Below, one piece after another: positions 1 to 11,369 of a stretch of 64,000 nucleotides of DNA. The notes under the pieces were generated by a model. The model had not been told where the DNA came from. It ran no database searches and worked only from the letters and a program-made list of their open reading frames with translations. Made by a program: the position numbers and the translations under genes. Source of the stretch: Treponema sp. OMZ 790 (GTDB lineage Bacteria > Spirochaetota > Spirochaetia > Treponematales > Treponemataceae); the NCBI RefSeq assembly GCF_024181285.1, contig NZ_CP051201.1:1860001-1924000 (forward strand), given 5' to 3'. How positions within the stretch are numbered: position 1 is the stretch's first letter; each line of letters opens with the position of its first letter.

Positions 1-1469
1 TTAGTTATCCAGCCTGAACCTATGTACTTTGTTATAAATTCGGAAAGCAAGGGGTTGGCGGTCAAAAGCCAGCGCCTCTGAGTTACTCCGTTGGTTTTAT
101 TGTTAAACTTGTGAGGATAGAGGTCATAAAAATCGGCAAGCTCTTTGTGCTTTAAAATCTCAGTGTGAAGAGCTGCAACTCCGTTTACCGAAAAGGTTCC
201 TACTATAGCAAGACGGGCCATGTGAATCTTACCGTCGGCCATGATTGCCATACTGTTGTGTTTTTTCCAGTCACCGGGATATTTTTCGTAAAGCTTTGCC
301 AAAAAGCGCCTGTTTATTTCTTCAACGATTTGATAAACCCTCGGCAAGAGTTTTTGAAAAACATCTATGGGCCATTTTTCCAAGGCCTCAGCAAGAATAG
401 TGTGATTAGTGTAAGCAAAAACCCTCTTTGTAATATCCCAGGCGGCATCCCATTCAAGATGATAATCGTCCATCAAAATACGCATGAGCTCAGGGATTCC
501 CACAACAGGATGGGTATCGTTTAGCTGGATTACGACATAGTCGGGAAGCTTGGCAAAATCGGTACCTTCACGGTATATAAAAGAGCGGACAATATCCTGC
601 AAGCTTGCGGAAGTAAAAAAGTATTGCTGCTTTAACCGCAAGTTCATTCCGGGCGGGCCTGAATCATTAGGATACAGAATACAAGAGATGCTTTCTGCAT
701 CTATCTGTTTTTGAAAGGCTCGATTATACTCCATGCTGTTAAAAAGAGGAAGGTCAAAGCCGTCATCGGAAGAAGCTTCCCAAAGGCGCAAAGTGTTTAC
801 CGTATCAGTACCGTAACCGACAATCGGCATATCGTAGGGGGTTGCAATAATTTCTTCCGCCCCGTTTATATCGTAATAGAGCTTACCGCTTTCGGATGTT
901 CGGGACGAAGGAGTGCCCCCAAAGTAAACCTTGACACTCAAATCGGAGCGGCGGACTTCCCAAGGGTCGCGGGCAAAAAGCCAGCGGTCGGGATACTCAA
1001 CCTGATAGCCGTTTTCGATTTTTTGTTCGAACATTCCGTACTTATAGCGGATGCCGTATCCGTGTCCGGGATAATCAAGGGTTGCAAGGGAGTCCAAAAA
1101 ACAGGCAGCAAGTCTTCCCAAGCCTCCGTTTCCCAAACCGGCATCAGGCTCTTCATCTTCGATTATCGAAAGAGGTTCGGAGATTTCTTCGGTTATCTCT
1201 TCAATGGTTTTTCGGATACCCATATTGTTTATATTATTGATTAGTGCCCTGCCCATCAAGAACTCGGCTGAAAGATAATACATCCTCCTTACTCCGGTTT
1301 TCTCTTGAGCATTCATAGTTTTAATCCAGTTGGATTGAATTAGCTCCATAACCGTGCTGGCTACGGCATCATAAATCTCACGGCGGGTAGCCTTATCAAG
1401 GCTTTTACTGAAATTCCTTTTTAAGCGCCTTATTACGGAATCCTTTACTTCTTCTTTTGAAATAACCAA
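1..1469 (-). CDS. glgP: Glycogen/starch phosphorylase, N-terminal part (runs off left edge)
   Basis: GT35 phosphorylase, which releases glucose-1-phosphate from stored glucan in the cytoplasm. About 489 codons are visible; the C-terminal part with the PLP lysine lies outside the window. Family blocks seen are YYLSAEFLMGR, GLGNGGLGRLAACFLDS, YGIRYKYGMFEQ and IQLNDTHP. I chose the TTG at 1469 because AGGAGG lies 7 bases upstream (minus strand) and no ATG is nearby in frame. The upstream DUF4272 gene ends 14 bases away, so the two may be co-transcribed. Family assignment is secure; the TTG start is inferred. Confidence 0.93.
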   Translation of the reverse strand, partial: MVISKEEVKDSVIRRLKRNFSKSLDKATRREIYDAVASTVMELIQSNWIKTMNAQEKTGVRRMYYLSAEFLMGRALINNINNMGIRKTIEEITEEISEPLSIIEDEEPDAGLGNGGLGRLAACFLDSLATLDYPGHGYGIRYKYGMFEQKIENGYQVEYPDRWLFARDPWEVRRSDLSVKVYFGGTPSSRTSESGKLYYDINGAEEIIATPYDMPIVGYGTDTVNTLRLWEASSDDGFDLPLFNSMEYNRAFQKQIDAESISCILYPNDSGPPGMNLRLKQQYFFTSASLQDIVRSFIYREGTDFAKLPDYVVIQLNDTHPVVGIPELMRILMDDYHLEWDAAWDITKRVFAYTNHTILAEALEKWPIDVFQKLLPRVYQIVEEINRRFLAKLYEKYPGDWKKHNSMAIMADGKIHMARLAIVGTFSVNGVAALHTEILKHKELADFYDLYPHKFNNKTNGVTQRRWLLTANPLLSEFITKYIGSGWIT

Positions 1470-1483
1470 GCTCTTACCTCCTT

Positions 1484-2149
1484 TTATGTATCCATAGAAA
1501 TTTCATACCAATCTTCTTCATCAGAAATAAGCCATTCAAGCCCGCGCCTTCTTTCCATTAAAACTTCGGGATTCAAATCTTTTATTTCCGTTTTAGGATT
1601 TAATCTTTTTTCTTCCGTTGCCCAGTGGTATCTATAATGAAGATCGAGCATGTCCAATATTTCTTCAATATCGCGCAGCTTACAAAGAGCCTTAAATTCC
1701 TTTTTGGTTTCTCTATCGCCCACTGTTGTTATGGCTTTTTGTACATCACAAATATCATTAGGATAGGAAATGTCTTCAACCAGCCCCAAGGCCCATAAAA
1801 GCGCCCAGTAAGCTTCATAAGTCCAACCCACATCAACTGCGTCCTGTTCGGTATAAGTACCGTCAAAAAGGCGCTTTTCTTTTTCCAATAAAAGATTTTG
1901 AACGCCGTATTTTTCTAAAAGAATAGAAAATAATTCTTTTGACTCTTCATAGTCTTGTTCATTACAAATATCTTCTGCCAGCTGAATAGACAAAAGAGAA
2001 GCTATAGCTCTTTCGCATATCTTATCTAAGGATTTTAATTTAACCTCTTTAGATGAGGGCAAGCGAGGCAAGGCTTCAAAACAAGCTATCCCCATACCCT
2101 TTATCTTTGCATTAGATTTTTCTCTACGCAGTTCGGGATCAATACACAT
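1484..2149 (-). CDS. DUF4272 domain-containing protein
   Basis: Soluble 221-residue protein of the DUF4272 family, whose function is unknown. Typical family features seen are a WTYEAYWALLWALG block near residue 110, RRRGLEWL near residue 200 and a C-terminal DT. There is no signal peptide or membrane segment. A GAGGTT Shine-Dalgarno precedes the ATG. It sits just upstream of glgP and downstream of the acetyltransferase; no shared role with either can be read from the sequence. Confidence 0.75.
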   Translation of the reverse strand: MCIDPELRREKSNAKIKGMGIACFEALPRLPSSKEVKLKSLDKICERAIASLLSIQLAEDICNEQDYEESKELFSILLEKYGVQNLLLEKEKRLFDGTYTEQDAVDVGWTYEAYWALLWALGLVEDISYPNDICDVQKAITTVGDRETKKEFKALCKLRDIEEILDMLDLHYRYHWATEEKRLNPKTEIKDLNPEVLMERRRGLEWLISDEEDWYEISMDT

Positions 2150-2219
2150 AAAATAACCTCATTACATTTATTGTATGTCTTTTTTTTAATAAAATCAAGC
2201 CTTTTATTAATTGAGTACT

Positions 2220-2687
2220 TTACAGTTTTTTAACCACAAATCTTAGACAAGTATCAAAACCGATATTTTTATAGAAAAACTTTGCTTCCTCGTTGAGTTC
2301 CCAATGAGTCAACTCTATTTGTGAGGCTCCTTCTTGAACGGCAATTTTTTCGATTTCTGCCATAAGAGCCTTGCCGAGGCCTTTTCGTCTGTATTCGGGA
2401 GCTATTCCGATTTGCTCGATATGTATTCCCCTATAAGCCTTCCTAACAGGATTTTCCTGATAATCCCGGATATAAAATAAGGCATAACCGGCATCTTTTC
2501 CGTCACAAGAAACAATACAGCAAAACCAATTTTCTTCTTGTAATCGGTTTTTTAAAAACTCTACCGTTGAATCATATGAAAAAGGTTTAAAATACTCAGG
2601 ATACAATCTATAATGAAGTTCATGCACGTCCTTATTCATTAATGCAATCTTCTCAGAATCTTTTGACAGCCTAAAACTTAAATTCAT
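2220..2687 (-). CDS. GNAT family N-acetyltransferase
   Basis: 155-residue GNAT fold protein that should transfer an acetyl group from acetyl-CoA to an amine; the substrate is unknown. The acetyl-CoA loop (motif A) reads IGIAPEYRRKGLGKALM, with the RRKGLG pyrophosphate-binding turn, followed by the motif B end NEEAKFFYKNIGF. Its ATG overlaps the stop of the upstream antitoxin-like gene by 4 bases, so the two are probably translationally coupled. The late motif is intact, so it looks active. It could be an ordinary acetyltransferase or a GNAT toxin; the sequence alone does not decide. Confidence 0.88.
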   Translation of the reverse strand: MNLSFRLSKDSEKIALMNKDVHELHYRLYPEYFKPFSYDSTVEFLKNRLQEENWFCCIVSCDGKDAGYALFYIRDYQENPVRKAYRGIHIEQIGIAPEYRRKGLGKALMAEIEKIAVQEGASQIELTHWELNEEAKFFYKNIGFDTCLRFVVKKL

Positions 2688-2929
2688 AGTTTCATCCCTA
2701 ACATATACTCCTCAAAACAGGGAGGAGTATCATCAAAATCCGGAGCCATCCAAATTTTACCTTTCAAAATCCCAAGTCTGCGTTTTGGCTTCTTATCCTT
2801 TAAATTATTTTTCTTACTCATTGCCGTATTTTTTAAACTATCTGCGATTATATAAAGAAGCTGAAGTTTCTGTTCATAAGGTATTTCTAAAACCTGTGTT
2901 TCTAACTGAGAATACTGTTCATAAGACAT
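2684..2929 (-). CDS. Small antitoxin-like protein (DUF2281-like)
   Basis: About 81 residues. The N-terminal half (LPYEQKLQ-type helix then LLYIIADSL) and the C-terminal GILKGKIWMAPDFDDTPP segment resemble the DNA-binding/neutralising proteins annotated as DUF2281 or prevent-host-death-like antitoxins, which usually precede a PIN toxin. Here a GNAT gene follows with a 4-base overlap. The ATG at 2929 is preferred over the ATG at 2935 because GGAGG is 7 bases before it and only 1 base before the other. The family link is by sequence style only. Confidence 0.55.
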   Translation of the reverse strand: MSYEQYSQLETQVLEIPYEQKLQLLYIIADSLKNTAMSKKNNLKDKKPKRRLGILKGKIWMAPDFDDTPPCFEEYMLGMKL

Positions 2930-3020
2930 AAACATACCTCCACTAAATTATTATAACACAAATATAAATTTTTGTATCTAAATTTAACATATTTTAATAA
3001 AATCAAGTCTTTCCGCTTAA

Positions 3021-3113
3021 TCATAATGTCAATGTCTTCCCACGGATATAGGCCCTGGGCAAAACTTTAAGTTCAATACAAACGCAGAGAGTAATTTTAA
3101 ACGGTTGCGTCAT
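3021..3113 (-). CDS. Possible 30-residue peptide or gene remnant
   Basis: A very short reading frame (begins MTQPFKITLC, ends KTLTL) with a good GGAGG five bases before its ATG, in the otherwise gene-free stretch between rpoC and the antitoxin-like gene. Nothing in it is recognisable. It may be a decayed gene end. The only support is the ribosome binding site. Confidence 0.22.
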   Translation of the reverse strand: MTQPFKITLCVCIELKVLPRAYIRGKTLTL

Positions 3114-3243
3114 ATCAACCTCCATAAAAATTATTTAAAAAGGAGAGAAAAAATTCCTCTTTCATAATTATTATAGAGATTGTTTTTATATAGATAGTAA
3201 AATTGTAAAAAAAGTTATATTTTTTTTAAAATAAGTGAATTTT

Positions 3244-3269
3244 CAAAAGGATGAAGCCAAATCCTTTTG
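3244..3269. other. Hairpin, 9-bp perfect stem
   Basis: CAAAAGGAT and ATCCTTTTG are separated by 8 bases. It lies 150 bases beyond the rpoC stop in the direction of transcription. No T-run follows directly on the minus strand, so it is a weak terminator candidate. Confidence 0.4.
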
Positions 3270-3320
3270 TTTCAATCTCAACTAAAGAGCTATCCAAATT
3301 CTATGGTAATTTGCGGGATT

Positions 3321-3343
3321 CCAAAGGGCAGCGAGCCCTTTGG
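3321..3343. other. Hairpin, 9-bp perfect stem
   Basis: CCAAAGGGC and GCCCTTTGG around a 5-base loop. Second of three inverted repeats downstream of rpoC. It may be part of a repeated extragenic element or help form the transcript 3' end. Confidence 0.5.
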
Positions 3344-3367
3344 CAGCGCGAGAAAGAGAGGGGGTTA

Positions 3368-3414
3368 TAGGGGGAGAGAAAACTCTGCTCTGAACGGGGT
3401 TGTCTCTCCCCCTA
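3368..3414 (-). terminator. Inverted repeat at the end of rpoC
   Basis: A perfect 12-bp stem (TAGGGGGAGAGA paired with TCTCTCCCCCTA) with a 23-base loop starts 5 bases past the rpoC stop. It lacks a following T-run, so it is either a factor-dependent end or an RNA-stabilising 3' structure rather than a classical intrinsic terminator. Confidence 0.5.
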
Positions 3415-3418
3415 GATT

Positions 3419-6400
3419 TTAGATATCATCCAAAAAGTTTTCTTCTTCGATAAGTTCTTGTTCTTCGAGAGCTTGAGCAGCTTCGGCTTCAAGTCTTCGG
3501 CGTTCGAGGATCTCGTTCATCTGAATATCCAGGTCGCTCTTATTCTTATCGAAAAGCTTAATGTCGCGGTACTGCTTCATACCGGTTCCTGCAGGAATAA
3601 GGTGACCGATAATTACGTTTTCCTTTAAGCCGCGAAGCTCATCGGAGGAGCCTGCAATAGCGGCATTTGTAAGAACCTTTGTGGTCTCTTGGAAAGAAGC
3701 GGCCGAAATAAAGGAGTCGATATTTAAGGCAGCCTTTGTAATTCCTTGGAACATAGGACGAGCAACAGCAGGCTGACCGCCTTCTTCCTTAACCCTCTTA
3801 TTTTCTTCATGGAATCGGTACTTATCTATCTGCTGGTCAAAGATAAACTTGGTATCTCCAACCGAAACAATCTTTACCTTTCGGAGCATCTGACGGACGA
3901 TTATACCCACGTGTTTATCGTTGATGGTAACGCCCTGAGCATCGTAAACTTCCTTGATTTCCTTCATCAAATAGTTTTGAAGGGCATTTTCTCCGAGGAT
4001 ATTTAAAATATCGTGCGGATCAAAACTGCCGTCGCACAAGGGTTCTCCGGCTTTTACCGTATCGCCGTCGCGGACAAGCATCCGTTTTCCTATAGGAACA
4101 AGGTGCTTTACATCATGGCCGTATTCGTCGCGGATCATAATAGTTCTCTTGCCCTTGAGTAAGCCCTTTTTGATGGTAACAACACCTGCAATTGCGGCAA
4201 GAACGGCAGGAGACTTAGGCCTTCGAGCTTCAAGGAGTTCTGAAACTCGCGGAAGACCTCCGGTAATATCCTTTGTCTTTACCGACTCTTTTGCTATCTT
4301 TGCAAGAATTGCACCGGCTTTAATTTCCTGACCTTCTTCAACCAAGAGCTGGGCTCCTCCGGGGAGGAAGTAAGAATCTTCACCGATTGGGTTACCCGAT
4401 TCGTCCGAAATAAAGATACGAGGCTGCATCTTGTCGAAATGAGCATCGCTTATTCGTTTTTCGACAACGCCTGTTTCTTCGTCGGCTTCTTCTTTTAGGG
4501 TTGTACCGGGAAGAATATCTTCAAAACGGACAAAGCCGTCATATTCTGCCAAAATAGGATCGGCAAAGGGGTCAAAAGTACCGACAGTTTCACCGGCCTT
4601 GATAACCTCATTTTCTTTTACAACAACCTCTGAACCGTTTCTTATCTCTATTGTCTGCTCTTGACCTGTAAGATAGATGATATTATCTCTTACTTCGGCA
4701 ATAGCTATATCTTCGGAAAGCACTTCTTTTCCGTTCTTTAAAGTATAAAGAGGATTACCCTTTACAACCCTTGTTCCGGTACTTACGATAGGAGTTTCAC
4801 CTTTTTTCAAGGCGTATTCATTTAAAACCTTACAGAAAGTAAACTCTCCTTTTCTTGTAAATAGGAAATTACCGTTTTTAAGCGTTACGTAAGAACCCTT
4901 TATGCCTCTAACGATGATAGAATAGTCATTAAACACAACCCTGTTCTCTTCAACGTTTTTAGAAGCGGTACCGCCCTCATGGAAGGTACGCATCGTAAGC
5001 TGGGTACCGGGCTGACCGATGGACTGGGCTGCGATAATACCTACAGCCTCCCCTATTCGGACAATTCGGTTTCTGGCCAAGTCACGGCCGTAGCACTTAA
5101 CGCAGACTCCGTGCTTGGATTCGCAAGTTAAAACGGTGCGGAGTTTAACGGTTTCAACACCGGCTTCTTCTATCTTTTTAGCTGTCTCATCGGTGATATA
5201 CTCGTTTACATCGATAAGAAGCTCTCCCGTAATGGGATGAATAACTCTTTCCAAGGTGTATTTTCCGGCAATGCGCTCGCTCAAAGACTCGCGGATTTCG
5301 TCTCCTCGTTTGATTGCGGCATATTCGATTCCGTTGATGGTACCGCAATCTTCTTCATTGACAACTACGTTTTGAGCGATATCTACAAGACGGCGCGTCA
5401 AATAACCTGCGTCCGAAGTTTTAAGAGCCGTGTCGGTCAAACCTTTTCGCGCACCGTTGGTCGAAATAAAGAATTCCATAACGTTTAAGCCTTCTTTAAA
5501 GTTCGATCTAATCGGAAGCTCGATGATGTCGCCTGTAGGCTTGGACATAAGACCGCGCATACCTGCGAGCTGATTTATCTGATCCTTATTACCTCGGGCA
5601 CCTGATGTAGACATCATGTGGATGGTGTTAAAGCCGCCCTTATCTTCTTGCAGACGGTTCATAAGAATTTCTTTAAGGTTGGAGTTTGTTTTCTGCCAAA
5701 CGTCAACTACACGGTTATAGCGCTCTTCTTGAGTAATATGACCGCCCTTGTATTGGTTGTAGATTTCCAAAACTTCCCTGTTGGCCTTTTCAAGCATTCC
5801 GGCCTTTTCAGGCGGAATAATCATGTCTTCCATACTCAAAGTTGCACCGAAATATGTAGCATACTTATAACCGACAGCCTTGAGCTTGTCCAAAAGCTGA
5901 ACAGCCAGCCACGGGCCCTTATCCTTAAATACATCTTCTATAAGTTTTCGTATTTTTTTATCGTTTAAAGCATGATTTGTAAACGGAACACCTTCAGGCA
6001 TTTCTTCATTAAATAGAATTCTTCCCGGTGTAGTTCTTACTTTTTCAATTTTGCCCGGTTCTGTTTCATAGTCGATTAAAACAGGTTCCTGCCAGCCTAC
6101 GGCATGACCTTCCGCAGCCATCAAAACTTCTGCAACCGAAGAATATCGGCGTTCCTTCTTACCCTCAGGCAAGGCTCTTTCCTTTGTAAGATAGTAAAGA
6201 CCTAAAACCATGTCCTGTGTCGGGAAAACGATTGTTTTTCCGTTTGCAGGGTCGAGGAGGTTTCGGGCTGAAAGCATCAAGGTCCAGCACTCCATCTGGG
6301 CGGCCTGTGTCAGCGGAACGTGAATAGCCATCTGGTCGCCGTCAAAGTCGGCGTTAAAGGCCTTACATACAAGAGGATGGAGGCGTATAGCCTTTCCTTC

Positions 6401-7693
6401 TACCAAAACAGGTTCAAAGGCTTGAATACCCAAGCGGTGGAGGGTCGGAGCACGGTTTAAAAGAACGGGGTGCTCGCTTACAACCTCGTCAAGGACTGCA
6501 AAAACCTCGGCAGCTTCCTGTTCTACAAGGAGTTTAGCCTTTTTAATATTAGAAACAACTTCTTTTTGAACAAGTTTTTTCATTATAAAGGGCTTAAAAA
6601 GTTCCAATGCCATCTTCGTGGGTAGACCGCACTGCCAAAGTTTGAGCTCGGGGCCTACAACAATAACCGATCGGCCTGAGTAGTCAACACGCTTACCTAA
6701 GAGGTTTTGGCGGAATCGGCCCTGCTTTCCCTTTAAAAGATCCGAAATGGACTTTAAGGGGCGGTTTGAAGCTCCCTTAATAGCCTTTTTGCGTTTTGAG
6801 TTATCGAAGAGAGCATCAACGGCTTCTTGAAGCATCCTTTTTTCGTTTCTGATAATGATATCGGGAGCCTTTAACTCCATGAGCTTACTCAAGCGGCTGT
6901 TTCTGTGGATTACCCTTCGATATAAGTCGTTTAAGTCGGATGTTGCAAAGCGGCCTCCGTCAAGCTGAACCATGGGGCGCAAATCGGGAGGAATAACCGG
7001 AATAACATCAAGAATCATCCATTCGGGTTTGTTTCCTGAAGATCTGAAATTCTCGACTATTTCGATTCGGCGCAAAAGGCGTTGGTCGCTTTTTGCACCC
7101 TTTTCAATCATCTTTGCACGCAGTTGAGCTGCAAGTTCATCCAAATTTATATTTTGAAGAAGGGTCTTAATAGCCCCCGCTCCCATACCTGCCGTAAATG
7201 CGGCTCCGTAACGCTCGTGAGCATCCCTGTACTCATCCTCGGTTAAAAGCTGCATGGGTTCCAAGTCGGTATCGTTTGCATCGATAACTATGTATTTTTC
7301 GTAGTATAAAACCGACCTTAGGGCTGCAACCTGTAAGTTGAGGAGGAGTCCCATTCGGCTCGGAACGGATCTGTAATACCAAATGTGAGAAACCGGAGCT
7401 GCCAGTTCTATGTGGCCCATGCGCTCACGGCGGACTTTAAAGTGAGTAACCTCAACACCGCAGCGGTCGCATATAACGCCCTTGTAACGGATAGATTTAA
7501 ATTTTCCGCAAAAGCATTCCCATTCTTTTGTGGTTCCGAATATTCTTTCGCAAAACAAACCGTCCCTCTCCGGGCGCAAGGTTCGGTAATTGATTGTTTC
7601 AGGCTTTTTTACTTCCCCATAGGACCAAGCCCTTATAGTGTCGGGTGAAGCAAGCCTTATCATCAAGCTGTCAAAATCCTGTATATCTCTCAT
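3419..7693 (-). CDS. rpoC: DNA-directed RNA polymerase subunit beta'
   Basis: 1424 residues, the catalytic clamp subunit of RNA polymerase. The N-terminal zinc ribbon is C60-x-C62 with C75-x2-C78. The catalytic metal motif NADFDGDQM is at about 447-455, with all three Asp present. The second zinc-binding region is the [13 protein letters not shown] segment in the C-terminal half. Start ATG has a GGAGAGGG ribosome binding site. The gene begins 25 bases after rpoB and is the last of the operon, followed by a cluster of hairpins. Length and motifs are normal for a spirochaete. Confidence 0.99.
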   Translation of the reverse strand: MRDIQDFDSLMIRLASPDTIRAWSYGEVKKPETINYRTLRPERDGLFCERIFGTTKEWECFCGKFKSIRYKGVICDRCGVEVTHFKVRRERMGHIELAAPVSHIWYYRSVPSRMGLLLNLQVAALRSVLYYEKYIVIDANDTDLEPMQLLTEDEYRDAHERYGAAFTAGMGAGAIKTLLQNINLDELAAQLRAKMIEKGAKSDQRLLRRIEIVENFRSSGNKPEWMILDVIPVIPPDLRPMVQLDGGRFATSDLNDLYRRVIHRNSRLSKLMELKAPDIIIRNEKRMLQEAVDALFDNSKRKKAIKGASNRPLKSISDLLKGKQGRFRQNLLGKRVDYSGRSVIVVGPELKLWQCGLPTKMALELFKPFIMKKLVQKEVVSNIKKAKLLVEQEAAEVFAVLDEVVSEHPVLLNRAPTLHRLGIQAFEPVLVEGKAIRLHPLVCKAFNADFDGDQMAIHVPLTQAAQMECWTLMLSARNLLDPANGKTIVFPTQDMVLGLYYLTKERALPEGKKERRYSSVAEVLMAAEGHAVGWQEPVLIDYETEPGKIEKVRTTPGRILFNEEMPEGVPFTNHALNDKKIRKLIEDVFKDKGPWLAVQLLDKLKAVGYKYATYFGATLSMEDMIIPPEKAGMLEKANREVLEIYNQYKGGHITQEERYNRVVDVWQKTNSNLKEILMNRLQEDKGGFNTIHMMSTSGARGNKDQINQLAGMRGLMSKPTGDIIELPIRSNFKEGLNVMEFFISTNGARKGLTDTALKTSDAGYLTRRLVDIAQNVVVNEEDCGTINGIEYAAIKRGDEIRESLSERIAGKYTLERVIHPITGELLIDVNEYITDETAKKIEEAGVETVKLRTVLTCESKHGVCVKCYGRDLARNRIVRIGEAVGIIAAQSIGQPGTQLTMRTFHEGGTASKNVEENRVVFNDYSIIVRGIKGSYVTLKNGNFLFTRKGEFTFCKVLNEYALKKGETPIVSTGTRVVKGNPLYTLKNGKEVLSEDIAIAEVRDNIIYLTGQEQTIEIRNGSEVVVKENEVIKAGETVGTFDPFADPILAEYDGFVRFEDILPGTTLKEEADEETGVVEKRISDAHFDKMQPRIFISDESGNPIGEDSYFLPGGAQLLVEEGQEIKAGAILAKIAKESVKTKDITGGLPRVSELLEARRPKSPAVLAAIAGVVTIKKGLLKGKRTIMIRDEYGHDVKHLVPIGKRMLVRDGDTVKAGEPLCDGSFDPHDILNILGENALQNYLMKEIKEVYDAQGVTINDKHVGIIVRQMLRKVKIVSVGDTKFIFDQQIDKYRFHEENKRVKEEGGQPAVARPMFQGITKAALNIDSFISAASFQETTKVLTNAAIAGSSDELRGLKENVIIGHLIPAGTGMKQYRDIKLFDKNKSDLDIQMNEILERRRLEAEAAQALEEQELIEEENFLDDI

Positions 7694-7718
7694 AATCTTT
7701 CCCTCTCCTTAACTTCCA

Positions 7719-10700
7719 TTAAAAGTTAGTACTTGTTTTTTCGCGTTTGATTAGCTCTTCATCCCTTTCTGTTAAAGGAATCTGCTGTCCTTTTGCATCA
7801 TAAATTGTAAAATCGAGAGCTAAACCTCTTAATTCTTGTACCAATACGTTAAAGGATTCGGGGATTCCTGCAGAGCTTGAAGGCTCTCCCTTAACGATTG
7901 ATTCGTATATCTTGGAGCGTCCGTGCATATCATCGGACTTGATTGTGATAAGTTCCTGCAAGGTGTTGGCTGCCCCATAAGCTTCAAGAGCCCAAACTTC
8001 CATTTCTCCCAAACGCTGACCTCCGAACTGGGCCTTTCCGCCCAAGGGCTGCTGGGTAACTAGAGAATAAGGACCTGTGGAGCGGGCATGCATCTTGTCG
8101 TCTACAAGGTGGGCCAGTTTTAAGAAGTAGATAACGCCGACAAAGACCTCGTTTTCAAAGAGGCGGCCCGTTAAACCGTCGCGGAGCTTTACCTTCGAGT
8201 TTGTAGGATAGCCAGCTTCTTTAAGTTTTGCTTCAATCTGTTCGGTGCTGGGAGACTCAAAAACCGGCGATTCATACCATTCATTCAACTTTAATCCGGC
8301 AAGACCCAATTCCGATTCCAAAATCTGCCCGATGTTCATTCGTGAAGGAACACCCAAGGGGTTTAGACAAATATCGAGAGGCGTTCCGTCTTCGAGGTAG
8401 GGCATATCCTCTTCGGGGAGTATTCTTGAAACAAGACCCTTGTTTCCGTGGCGTCCTGCCATCTTGTCTCCCTCGCGGAGTTTTCGTTTTGTTGCGATTA
8501 AGACCTTTACAACCTCATCTACACCGGGGCTCAAGTCATCTCCCTGATCCCGCTTTAAGCGCTGAACATCTATAACCGTACCCTCGGTTCCGTGGGGAAC
8601 ACGCAAGGACGTATCCCTAACTTCCTTAGCCTTCTCACCGAAGATTGAGTTAAGAAGCTTAAATTCGGGGGTTGTATCGCTTTCACTCTTAGGAGTAACC
8701 TTTCCGACAAGAATGTCACCGGGCTTTACCTTAGAACCTATGCGGATAATACCTTCGCTGTCGAGGTCGTCCAAGCTCTTTTCGGACTTGTTCGGAATAT
8801 CGCAGGTCATCTTTTCGGCACCCAGCTTTGTTTCGCGGACATCGGTTGAAAGTTCTTTTATATGGATAGAAGTAAACATATCTTCTTTTACGACCCTGCG
8901 TGAAATTAAGATAGCGTCTTCATAGTTATAACCGTTCCAAGGTACGAAGCCTACAAGAATGTTTCGGCCTAAAGCCAATTCCCCGTTGTAGGTTGCAGGG
9001 CCGTCGGCTATGGGCTGACCTTCTTTAACCGTGTCTCCTACATTGACGATTGGGCGCTGATGGTAGCAGGTTTCCTGGTTTGTTCTTTGATATTTTAATA
9101 AGGTGTATTCGTCCTTATCTTCCTTATTTTTTCCCTTTTCAGGGGCTATGATAATCGTATCGGAAGAAACGTACTCAACCTTTCCTGCCCTCTTTGCCTT
9201 GATTAAAACACCCGAATCATAGGCACACTTTTTTTCCATACCTGTTCCGACACGCGGAGGCTCAGGGAAAACAAGAGGAACGGCCTGACGCTGCATGTTG
9301 GAGCCCATGAGGGCACGGTTAGCATCGTCGTGCTCAAGGAAGGGAATTAAAGAAGCCGAAACTGATATAATCTGTTTGGGCGAAACGTCCATGTACTGAA
9401 TATCTTTAGGGCTTCTTGAAGTATAGTCGCCAAGCCTTCGGCATGAAACCTGATCAGTATTAATCTTTCCGTCTTTTCCAATGGCGGAAGAAACCTGACC
9501 GATAAAGTACTTGTCTTCATCCATCGCGGATAAGTATTCGATTTCGCGTGTGGCAACACCGTTTACAACCTTTACATATGGAGCTTCCAAAAAGCCGTAT
9601 TCGTTTACGCGGGCATAGTTTGCCATAGAAACGATTAGACCGATGTTCGGACCTTCAGGGGTTTCAATCGGACACATTCTTCCGTAGTGGGTATAGTGAA
9701 CTTCACGAACTTCAAAGCCTGCCCTGTCGCGTGAAAGACCGCCGGGGCCTAGGGCGTTAAGACGGCGCTTATGAGTAAGCTCGGCCAAGGGGTTTACCTG
9801 ATCCATAAACTGGGATAACTGGCTTGCACCGAAGAATTCTTTTATGGCTGCAACGATGGGCTTAATCGAAATTAAATCTTGAGGCTTAATGGTATCCATC
9901 TCTTTGGAGCTCATCCTGTCGCGTGCAATGCGTTCCATTCTGGAGAAGGCTTTTTTAAGAACGTCGGTCATAATTTCGCCGACCGAGCGGATTCGTCTGT
10001 TGCCTAGGTGGTCGATATCGTCGATATTTTCTTCACCGATATAAACCTTGATCAAAAGCTTCATAGTTTTAAATATATCTTCTTCGATTAAGGTTGTACC
10101 TTGAACCTCATCCTTATAGTCAAATTTTTTGTTTAACTTATATCTGCCGACCTTACCTATATCGTACCTTCTGGCTGTAAAGAACATATTGTGAAGGTCT
10201 TCTTTTGCATTTTCGTAAGTTATAGGATCGCCCGGACGGATAACGCTGTAAACCGCATTTAAAGCATCTTCAACGGTCGGCTCATCATTTACTGCCGGAT
10301 CCGGAGTATATTTGATTTCTTCCCTTTCAAAACAGTTGATGATAATCTGAGAATCCAAAGAATCTTTTGCCTTGAAGTCGATTATTGTAATCTTTTTAAC
10401 GTCGTTTTGAATTAAATCGTCTATATTGTGCGGATGAATCTTTTCGCCGGCTTGATGCATTTTGCGCTTTTCGCCGTCTTCACCCTTTACAAAAACATCA
10501 CGAGCCAGAACCTGACCGATTAACTCTTCATATTCAGCCCTGTCGGCAGATATTTTTGCTGTTTTTGTTTTATAAAAAAGGTCGATAATTTTTTCTCTTG
10601 TGTCATATCCTAAAGCACGTAAAAAAATCGTACCCAAAATTCGCTTTTTACTGTCAAGCTTTGCATAAATAAGCTCTTTTTTCTGGTCTATTTCAAATTC

Positions 10701-11222
10701 CAGCCACGTTCCGCGGTAGGGAATAATTCGGCTTGAATAAACGCCCTTTTCGTGTGAAAAAATAACGCCGGGAGAACGGTGAATCTGAGAAACCACAACC
10801 CGTTCCGCTCCGTTTATAATAAAGGTTCCTCTTTCCGTCATCAGAGGAATATCGCCCATGTAGATATTTTTGCGGCGTATTTCTTTGGTTTCTTTGAAGA
10901 ACAAGTCTATTTCGGCTTTTAAGGGAACAGAATAAGTAAGCCCCTTTTGTTTGCATTCAATTTCTGAAAATTTGATGCTGTCATAGTCGAGAGAATAAGA
11001 TAGATATTGCAAAGCCATGTCTTCGTTTATACTTTCGATAGGAAAAGTCGTATGGAATACCGATTCTAAGCCCTCAATCTCGGTCTCATCTGTCTTTTTG
11101 TCTTTGTTTAAAAATTTATTGTAAGATTGAATCTGAATATCGATGAGGTTTGGAAGCTCCATAAAATTCGGAACATCCTTACCATAATACCTTCGATCTA
11201 TTTTTTGACCTCTTGCAAACAT
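7719..11222 (-). CDS. rpoB: DNA-directed RNA polymerase subunit beta
   Basis: 1167 residues. Standard landmarks are present: the rifampicin region [15 protein letters not shown] then [13 protein letters not shown], the [14 protein letters not shown] block, and the C-terminal [20 protein letters not shown]. Residue 489, equal to E. coli Ser531, is Asn (codon at 9756-9758), the change associated with natural rifampicin insensitivity in spirochaetes. The gene is separated from rplL by a 147-base spacer carrying three hairpins, which is where polymerase genes are often uncoupled from the ribosomal protein genes. Confidence 0.99.
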   Translation of the reverse strand: MFARGQKIDRRYYGKDVPNFMELPNLIDIQIQSYNKFLNKDKKTDETEIEGLESVFHTTFPIESINEDMALQYLSYSLDYDSIKFSEIECKQKGLTYSVPLKAEIDLFFKETKEIRRKNIYMGDIPLMTERGTFIINGAERVVVSQIHRSPGVIFSHEKGVYSSRIIPYRGTWLEFEIDQKKELIYAKLDSKKRILGTIFLRALGYDTREKIIDLFYKTKTAKISADRAEYEELIGQVLARDVFVKGEDGEKRKMHQAGEKIHPHNIDDLIQNDVKKITIIDFKAKDSLDSQIIINCFEREEIKYTPDPAVNDEPTVEDALNAVYSVIRPGDPITYENAKEDLHNMFFTARRYDIGKVGRYKLNKKFDYKDEVQGTTLIEEDIFKTMKLLIKVYIGEENIDDIDHLGNRRIRSVGEIMTDVLKKAFSRMERIARDRMSSKEMDTIKPQDLISIKPIVAAIKEFFGASQLSQFMDQVNPLAELTHKRRLNALGPGGLSRDRAGFEVREVHYTHYGRMCPIETPEGPNIGLIVSMANYARVNEYGFLEAPYVKVVNGVATREIEYLSAMDEDKYFIGQVSSAIGKDGKINTDQVSCRRLGDYTSRSPKDIQYMDVSPKQIISVSASLIPFLEHDDANRALMGSNMQRQAVPLVFPEPPRVGTGMEKKCAYDSGVLIKAKRAGKVEYVSSDTIIIAPEKGKNKEDKDEYTLLKYQRTNQETCYHQRPIVNVGDTVKEGQPIADGPATYNGELALGRNILVGFVPWNGYNYEDAILISRRVVKEDMFTSIHIKELSTDVRETKLGAEKMTCDIPNKSEKSLDDLDSEGIIRIGSKVKPGDILVGKVTPKSESDTTPEFKLLNSIFGEKAKEVRDTSLRVPHGTEGTVIDVQRLKRDQGDDLSPGVDEVVKVLIATKRKLREGDKMAGRHGNKGLVSRILPEEDMPYLEDGTPLDICLNPLGVPSRMNIGQILESELGLAGLKLNEWYESPVFESPSTEQIEAKLKEAGYPTNSKVKLRDGLTGRLFENEVFVGVIYFLKLAHLVDDKMHARSTGPYSLVTQQPLGGKAQFGGQRLGEMEVWALEAYGAANTLQELITIKSDDMHGRSKIYESIVKGEPSSSAGIPESFNVLVQELRGLALDFTIYDAKGQQIPLTERDEELIKREKTSTNF

Positions 11223-11254
11223 CCCTTACCCCCAAGTTTATATTTAATCACAAA

Positions 11255-11358
11255 AAGACTTCCTGAAATTCTATACAGGAAGTCTTAGAGAAAATTCATT
11301 GTTTATGCTGCAGTGTTCCTTTTTGGAAAGAACACTGCAAAGCCCGGCGTAAAGCCGG
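11255..11358 (-). promoter_or_regulatory. Three hairpins in the rplL-rpoB spacer (attenuator/processing candidate)
   Basis: Read on the minus strand after the rplL stop: CCGGC/GCCGG (11344-11358), a 10-bp stem TGCAGTGTTC/GAACACTGCA (11309-11339) and an 11-bp stem AAGACTTCCTG/CAGGAAGTCTT (11255-11286), then rpoB. The last stem has no full T-run. By analogy with the E. coli spacer this may be a partial attenuator and RNase site; that role is inference. Confidence 0.55.
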
Positions 11359-11369
11359 TATTTTGCTTA

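Noticed and set aside
711..1244. 177-codon plus-strand frame opposite glgP
   Set aside because: It is a shadow of the glycogen phosphorylase frame, with no independent support.
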